A DNA stretch of 64,000 nt. It comes from DAITQM01 sp036832975 (lineage in GTDB: Bacteria > Pseudomonadota > Gammaproteobacteria > Xanthomonadales > Wenzhouxiangellaceae). Position numbers and translations under genes: made by a program. Positions within the stretch are counted from its first letter, which is position 1. Each line of letters begins with the position of its first letter. This document shows positions 59,177-64,000 of this stretch, in pieces. The DNA lies in NCBI GenBank assembly GCA_036832975.1, contig DAITQM010000003.1, positions 62,001-126,000 of the forward strand. The letters are read 5' to 3'. The notes under the pieces were generated by a model. It did no database searches. It was not told where the DNA came from and saw only the letters and a program-made list of their open reading frames with translations.

Positions 59177-60433
59177 TTACAGCAACCCGGTGCTAAGCCA
59201 CGGCACGTAGGTGATGATCAACACGGCGGCCAGCAGGATCAGAAAAAACGGGATCGTGGCGCGGTAGATTTCGAGAATCGGGCGTGCGAAGCGGAAACTG
59301 CTGATGAACAGGTTCATGCCGACCGGCGGGGTGAAATAGCCGAGCTGCATGTTGGCGAGAAAGACGATGCCGAGGTGGGCCGGGTGGATCCCGTATTGCT
59401 GCGCCACCGGCAGCAACAGCGGGACGATCAACACCAGGGCGGAAAAGATATCGAGCATCATGCCGAGGACGAGCAGGAACAAGTTCAATAGGATCAGGAA
59501 AGTCAGGCGGCTGTCGATCATCGCGCTGACCCAGGCGAACAACCGGCTCGGCACCTGCTGATCGATCAGGTAATTGGTCGAGGCCAGCGAAACGCCGAGA
59601 ATGACGAAAATCGCCCCGACCAGCATCATCGCCTCGGCGATCACCGCCGGCAGGCGGCCGAGCGGCACTTCGCGTTTGATCAGCGTCGTCGTGACCAGCA
59701 CCCAGGCGGCGGTCACCACCGCGGCTTCGGAAACCAGGAGCCAGCCGCCGTAAATGCCACCGAGCACGACGAACGGCAGCGGCAGTTCCCACGCCGCATC
59801 GCGCAAAGTAGCTAAAATCGGTGGTCTGATTTTCCGCGCCGTGTCGTGCCGCCTGGTGCGCGCCGCCCAGACGGCAAGCAGGACGACCATCAATATCCCG
59901 GGCAGGATGCCGGCGATGAACAAGTCGTCGATGCTCGGCGCCGGACCGCTGGCCGTCTGCTGGGCGACGACCGCATAGAGGATCAACGGCAGCGACGGTG
60001 CGAACAACACGCCGAGACTGCCCGCGGTTGTGACCAGGCCCAGGCTGAAGCGATCGCCGTAGCCGGCCTGGCGCAAGGCTGGATAGAGCAAGGCGCCGAG
60101 AGCGACGATCGTCACGCCGGAGGCGCCGGTGAACGCCGTGAAGACCGCGCAGGTGGTCAGCGTCACGACGCCCAACCCGCCGGGCAGCCAGCCGAACAAT
60201 GCTTCGCTGACCGCGACCAGGCGGCGCGGCGCTTTCGATTCGCCAAGCAAATAACCGGCGAACGTGAACAACGGGATGGCCAGTAACACGGGCATATCGA
60301 CCAGCCGGAAGAACTCCAGCGCGACGATCGCTGAATCGAGTTCCTGGCTGCGGAAACCGCCGAGCGCGCCGAGCGCGATCACCGCGAACAACGGCGCGCC
60401 GAGCAACGCCAAGATGAGCAGCAGCAAGATCAC
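59177..60433 (-). CDS. dctM: TRAP transporter large permease subunit
   Basis: DctM is the twelve-helix transport subunit of a TRAP (tripartite ATP-independent periplasmic) importer. Family motifs include GASGVTIVALGALLYPALRQ, FAPSLPLILYAVVA and QLGYFTPPVGMNLF. The GTG at 60433 overlaps the dctQ stop codon and gives 418 residues. A longer reading frame upstream is dctQ in a different frame. Substrate is unknown. Confidence 0.93.
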   Translation of the reverse strand: MILLLLILALLGAPLFAVIALGALGGFRSQELDSAIVALEFFRLVDMPVLLAIPLFTFAGYLLGESKAPRRLVAVSEALFGWLPGGLGVVTLTTCAVFTAFTGASGVTIVALGALLYPALRQAGYGDRFSLGLVTTAGSLGVLFAPSLPLILYAVVAQQTASGPAPSIDDLFIAGILPGILMVVLLAVWAARTRRHDTARKIRPPILATLRDAAWELPLPFVVLGGIYGGWLLVSEAAVVTAAWVLVTTTLIKREVPLGRLPAVIAEAMMLVGAIFVILGVSLASTNYLIDQQVPSRLFAWVSAMIDSRLTFLILLNLFLLVLGMMLDIFSALVLIVPLLLPVAQQYGIHPAHLGIVFLANMQLGYFTPPVGMNLFISSFRFARPILEIYRATIPFFLILLAAVLIITYVPWLSTGLL

Positions 60434-60951
60434 ACCGCGCCCTCCCGGCGGCCGGCCAGCGAGGCGACGGCATGCAACAGATATTGCAGCGCCATCAAGG
60501 CGAAAGCAAAAACGATCGGTAACTGCACGACATAGCGCGGCAACGGCCCGAGATCGGCGCCCGGCGCAAAACCGATCTCCAGGCGGACCATCGCAAACGC
60601 CGCCCACGCCAGCCAGCCGCTGGCCAGCGCCGCGGTCACATCGGCGAGAGCGGCGGCGATACGGCGGCCGCCGGCCGGCAGATAATGCGCCGCCAGATCG
60701 ATGACGATGTGCCGCCGCCGGCGGGCCGCGACCAAAGCGCCGAGCAGCGCCACCCACAGCACCAGGATGCGGATCAAAACCTCGATATCGGGCGCCGCGC
60801 CGAAACCCAGGTTGCGGCTTGCGATCTGCCACAAGCCGAGCGCCAGCAATGCGCCGAACAATAGGGCCAGAAGATAAATCTCAAGGTCGGCGAACGCCGC
60901 GGCGATCTCGGCCAGCCACCGGCGCAGCGTCGTATGCGGCGGATTACTCAT
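60430..60951 (-). CDS. dctQ: TRAP transporter small permease subunit
   Basis: DctQ is the four-helix small membrane subunit. Helices are visible at about residues 23-43, 60-76, 95-115 and 139-160, with the typical ARRRRHIVIDLAAHYLP after helix 2. The ATG at 60951 (MSNPPHTT) gives 173 residues and overlaps the dctP 3' end by 8 nt. Confidence 0.9.
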   Translation of the reverse strand: MSNPPHTTLRRWLAEIAAAFADLEIYLLALLFGALLALGLWQIASRNLGFGAAPDIEVLIRILVLWVALLGALVAARRRRHIVIDLAAHYLPAGGRRIAAALADVTAALASGWLAWAAFAMVRLEIGFAPGADLGPLPRYVVQLPIVFAFALMALQYLLHAVASLAGRREGAV

Positions 60952-61972
60952 TGGCCGCGGCACGCCGCGCACTCAACCGCTCTTCGACCCACCGGAGCGA
61001 GGGTTGATCGATTTTGCCGGCGGCGAGCAGTGCGTGGCGGACCTCGCGGGCCATCTTCTCCCACGCGCCGCGGCTGCCGCTATCGGGTTGGATGATCTCG
61101 ATCCCCGAGTGGCGCAAAGCGGACCGGGCATCGGCGTTTTCCGCCGCGACGCGCCGGTCGAGCCGGCGCAAGGCGGCGGCGGTCTCGGCGACCAGCCGTT
61201 CGCGGTCGGCAGCGGCGAGCGGCGCCAGGGCGCGTTCCTGAAATATCACCCCGCTGACCGACAAGGCGATCGGCAAGTCGATCATATAGCGCACGCGACT
61301 GTGCCATTGCAGCGCGATCAGGCCGCTCATTGTATTGACCACGGTATCGACCAAACCGGTCTGCAAGCCGGTATAGACCTCGGCGATCGGCAGCGGCACT
61401 GCTTTGATGCCGGCCTTTGCCAACGTGTCGATCGTGATAATATCGCCTTGCGGCGCCCAGACCCGCGCCGTGGCGGCGAGTTCATCGGCGCTCGCCGCGC
61501 GGTGCCGGCTGTAGAGATAGACGATGCCGGAATTGGTGGTGCCGGCCAGGAGCAGTCCCTTGGCGGCGAACGCGGCGGCGATGCGCTGGTCGAGATCCGG
61601 ACGCAGTGCCTCGAATTCGGCCTGATCGCGAAACAAAAAAGGCATCGAATACAGTTCCCCATCGCCGACGGTCGACGCCAGCTCGCCTAGCGAGGCCGCG
61701 GCGCCGTGGAGTTGGCCGAGCTGCATCTTGCGCAGCAACGTCGGCGTGTCGCCCATCACCCCGCCGGGATAAAAACGCAGCGCCACCCGTCCCTCGCTGT
61801 GCGTGGCGACCGCCTCGGCCGCGGCCTGCATTTCCTGCATCCAGACCGAGCCGGCCGGTGCCAGGGTGGCGACTTTCAGTGTCAGCCCCGCCGCCGCCGG
61901 CGATAGCGCGGCGCTGGCGACGAACACGCACAATACCTTGGCAATGACCGCGGGACGATCAGAAAAACGCAT
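60944..61972 (-). CDS. dctP: TRAP transporter substrate-binding protein DctP
   Basis: DctP is the periplasmic solute receptor. A signal peptide (VLCVFVASAALSPAAAG) is followed by LKVATLAPAGSVWMQEMQAA, GRVALRFYPGGVMGDTP and the typical ADELAATARVWAPQGDI. The 342-residue length is standard. The APAGSVW start and pairing with a TatT lipoprotein place it in the TPR-protein-associated group; the ligand cannot be named. Confidence 0.92.
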   Translation of the reverse strand: MRFSDRPAVIAKVLCVFVASAALSPAAAGLTLKVATLAPAGSVWMQEMQAAAEAVATHSEGRVALRFYPGGVMGDTPTLLRKMQLGQLHGAAASLGELASTVGDGELYSMPFLFRDQAEFEALRPDLDQRIAAAFAAKGLLLAGTTNSGIVYLYSRHRAASADELAATARVWAPQGDIITIDTLAKAGIKAVPLPIAEVYTGLQTGLVDTVVNTMSGLIALQWHSRVRYMIDLPIALSVSGVIFQERALAPLAAADRERLVAETAAALRRLDRRVAAENADARSALRHSGIEIIQPDSGSRGAWEKMAREVRHALLAAGKIDQPSLRWVEERLSARRAAANE

Positions 61973-62825
61973 CTGCTTCCTCCAATAATTGCTTGGCCCG
62001 CGCCTTGGCGAGCTGATTGGTGAGTTTGAATTCGGGGATATCGACCTTGGCGTCCAGCACTTCGTGCAGCAAGCAGTCGTGCAATTCGCGGTCGAACACC
62101 ATGCGGGCGTATTGTTCGGCGTAATAGACCTTGATCAGCAGGTTGTGACCGGCCGAACGCTCCACCGCCAAGCGGTAATAGCGGCGCGCCCCATCGAGAT
62201 CGCCGCCGACCGCCGCCGGCCGCTGCGAATTGAGCACGGCGAGATAAAGATACGGCGCGCCGTCATCGAGCGCCGGCGCCAGATCGACCACCCGGCGCAG
62301 CAACAGTTCGACCTTGGGCAGATCGGCGAGGGCATCGTATGCCGCGCTGTACGCCTGCACCCAGCCGGCCCACACCGTCGCATAGCGATAAGCGGCTTCG
62401 ATATCGGCCTGGCCGGTGGCCAGCACGATGGGTTCGAAATCGAGGTAGGGCCGGTCGAGCGCCGCGCACAACGTCTCATCTTCGACGCACAGGCCGCGGC
62501 GGGCATAGCTCAACGCCCGGTCGGCCAGGCGCTTTTGCCGCTCCGGTTCGGCGACGAACAGGCCACTGTAAACACTGTACAAGCGTGCCGTATCGAACAG
62601 CAGATCGGCATTGTCCGGCTGGCTGCGGAGCAACGCTTCGAGCAACAACATCCAGGCCGGCAGCGCGGCGGCGACGGTTTCCGGATCGTCGTGGCTCTGG
62701 ATCGCGGCGCCGAGATCGGCGGCCAACTCGCTGCTCGCCTGGCGCATGATCGCGCCGCAGCCGGCGAGCACGCCGGCCAGAACGCCTGCGAGGAGCGATA
62801 ACAGTAGGATCGAACGGGATTTCAA
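61959..62825 (-). CDS. TRAP-associated T component (TatT) lipoprotein
   Basis: TatT proteins are trimeric periplasmic lipoproteins with TPR-like helices that dock with the DctP receptor and may handle hydrophobic ligands. The lipobox is VLAGC after a short leader. Helical repeats run from LLFDTARLYSVYSGLF to DGARRYYRLAVERSAGHNLL, with the family-typical KVYYAEQYARMVFDRELH near the end. It has 288 residues, overlaps dctP by 14 nt and folD by 4 nt. Confidence 0.88.
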   Translation of the reverse strand: MKSRSILLLSLLAGVLAGVLAGCGAIMRQASSELAADLGAAIQSHDDPETVAAALPAWMLLLEALLRSQPDNADLLFDTARLYSVYSGLFVAEPERQKRLADRALSYARRGLCVEDETLCAALDRPYLDFEPIVLATGQADIEAAYRYATVWAGWVQAYSAAYDALADLPKVELLLRRVVDLAPALDDGAPYLYLAVLNSQRPAAVGGDLDGARRYYRLAVERSAGHNLLIKVYYAEQYARMVFDRELHDCLLHEVLDAKVDIPEFKLTNQLAKARAKQLLEEADAFF

Positions 62826-63694
62826 TAGAATGAACCGCCTTTGCCGACGACCGCCAAACCGGCGGCTTCGAGCGTGTTTTGCAACAGAGCGCTGACCGTC
62901 ATCGGCCCAACGCCGCCCGGCACCGGGGTGATCCAGGCGACGCGTTCGCCGGCCGCGGCAAAATCGAGATCCCCGGTCACCCGACCGTCAGCCAGGCGAT
63001 GGATGCCGACGTCGATCGCCACCGCTTCCGGCTGCAACCAGGCCGGATCGATGACGCCGCGCTTACCGGTGGCGACGACGAGGAACTCCGCCATTTTGAC
63101 ATGCGCCGCCAGATCGCGGGTGAAGCGGTGGGCGATCGTCACGGTCGCCCCGCCGAGCAGCAATTCCAGCGCCATCGGCCGGCCGACAATGTTCGAGGCG
63201 CCGACCACGACGGCATGACGGCCCATCACTTCCAGCCCGTAATGGGCCAGCAGGTACATGATGCCGCGCGGCGTTGACGGCCGAAGCCCAGGCTGGCGCA
63301 GCGCCAAACGGCCGATATTGTACGCATGGAAGCCATCGACGTCCTTGTGGGCCGCGATGCGGTTCAGTATCCGGGCCTGGTCGAGGTGCGGCGGCAGCGG
63401 CAACTGGACGAGAATGCCGTCGATCGCCGGGTCTTCGTTCAATTCGTCGATCAGGGCCAACAGCGCATCGCTCTCGACCGCCGCCGGCAGATCGTAAGCC
63501 ACCGAATGCACCCCGGCGCGCCCGCACGCCTGGCGTTTGTTGCGGACATAGATCGCCGACGCCGGATCGTCGCCGACCAGGATCACCGCCAGCCCCGGCG
63601 GCCGGCCGCCGGTGGCGCAATGGGCGGCGATCGTAGCGGCGATCTCGGCCTGCCACAAGGCCGCGACAGATTTGCCGTCGAGGAGTCTGGCCAT
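62822..63694 (-). CDS. folD: Bifunctional methylenetetrahydrofolate dehydrogenase/cyclohydrolase
   Basis: FolD interconverts 5,10-methylene- and 10-formyl-tetrahydrofolate using NADP. The catalytic lysine motif is YVRNKRQACG, the folate motif is LVQLPLPPHLDQ, and the cofactor region has VVGASNIVGRPMA. The C-terminal signature is ITPVPGGVGPMT. The protein has 290 residues. Confidence 0.97.
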   Translation of the reverse strand: MARLLDGKSVAALWQAEIAATIAAHCATGGRPPGLAVILVGDDPASAIYVRNKRQACGRAGVHSVAYDLPAAVESDALLALIDELNEDPAIDGILVQLPLPPHLDQARILNRIAAHKDVDGFHAYNIGRLALRQPGLRPSTPRGIMYLLAHYGLEVMGRHAVVVGASNIVGRPMALELLLGGATVTIAHRFTRDLAAHVKMAEFLVVATGKRGVIDPAWLQPEAVAIDVGIHRLADGRVTGDLDFAAAGERVAWITPVPGGVGPMTVSALLQNTLEAAGLAVVGKGGSFY

Positions 63695-63741
63695 GATCCT
63701 TCCGCGTCCACGGATCGGCTATTGTAATCATTCGCCGCAGC

Positions 63742-64000
63742 TCAGGAAATCAGCATGGCATCGCCGTAGCTGTAAAAACGATACTCGCGGTCGATCGCAC
63801 GGCGATAAGCATCCAGGACTTCACGATAACCGCCGAAAGCGCAGACCAACATCAGCAGCGTCGAGCGCGGCAGATGAAAATTGGTCAGCAGCGCATCGAT
63901 CACACGCCACCGATAGCCAGGATAGATAAATAAATCCGTCATCCCAGAACAGGCGCGGAGCGGGCCGGCGGCGGCCGACTCCAGGGCGCGGGCGGTGGTC
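63742..64000 (-). CDS. queA: S-adenosylmethionine:tRNA ribosyltransferase-isomerase, C-terminal part
   Basis: QueA adds the epoxycyclopentane ring of queuosine to preQ1 in tRNA. The gene runs off the right edge. The visible 85 codons include TTARALESAAA, TDLFIYPGYRWRVIDALLTN and FHLPRSTLLMLVCAF, all typical of the C-terminus. With queC and queE on the left it shows that the queuosine pathway is present. Confidence 0.95.
   Translation of the reverse strand, partial: TTARALESAAAGPLRACSGMTDLFIYPGYRWRVIDALLTNFHLPRSTLLMLVCAFGGYREVLDAYRRAIDREYRFYSYGDAMLIS

Overview
The window looks like a high-GC gammaproteobacterial chromosome. Its gene order matches the pseudomonad/Chromatiales type: yebC-ruvCAB-ybgC-tolQRAB-pal-cpoB-queE-queC-tRNA-Lys, ibaG-murA, kdsD-kdsC-lptC-lptA-lptB-rpoN-hpf-ptsN-hprK, and a minor-pilin/PilY1 cluster. 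I cannot name the genus from sequence alone.

Positions 1-46,100 and 59,170-64,000 are compact housekeeping DNA. From the left there are: the start of a cytochrome c; rho; a DegS/AlgW-type protease; an omega-amidase-like hydrolase; tRNA-Lys; a long minus-strand series for queuosine synthesis (queC, queE), cell-envelope constriction (tol-pal), Holliday junction resolution (ruvCAB) and yebC; a plus-strand type IV pilus priming cluster (fimT-pilV-pilW-pilX-pilY1-pilY2-like-pilE); a pyruvate dehydrogenase operon (aceE-aceF-retropepsin-lpdA); parE-parC; a LysM/TPR lipoprotein; murA-ibaG; the Kdo/LPS-transport/rpoN operon running into a regulatory PTS (ptsN, hprK, EIIA-Man, HPr, EI, with no sugar permease). 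On the far right are a TPR-assisted TRAP transporter (dctM-dctQ-dctP-tatT), folD and the 3' part of queA.

Positions 46,100-59,170 form an accessory island. Four directly repeated copies of one IS91-family element (one full length, three truncated at the transposase 5' side) cut the region into segments. The flanking genes are broken at the element borders: ppc, grpB, a metallopeptidase propeptide gene, a pfkB kinase and a TPR gene. One segment carries an integron-type attC site. It lies between a grpB cassette and an unusual run of four overlapping genes for small membrane proteins. Other oddities are a Cys-rich secreted protein of unknown function, an IS1380-type transposase remnant and several small repeats.

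Dispersed hairpin-rich repeats of about 155 bp (copies near 232, 32625, 46430 and 59005), a 96-bp duplication spanning the 3' end of tRNA-Lys, and a probable 182-nt small RNA between aceE and parE are the main non-coding features. No CRISPR array, rRNA gene or replication origin was seen.
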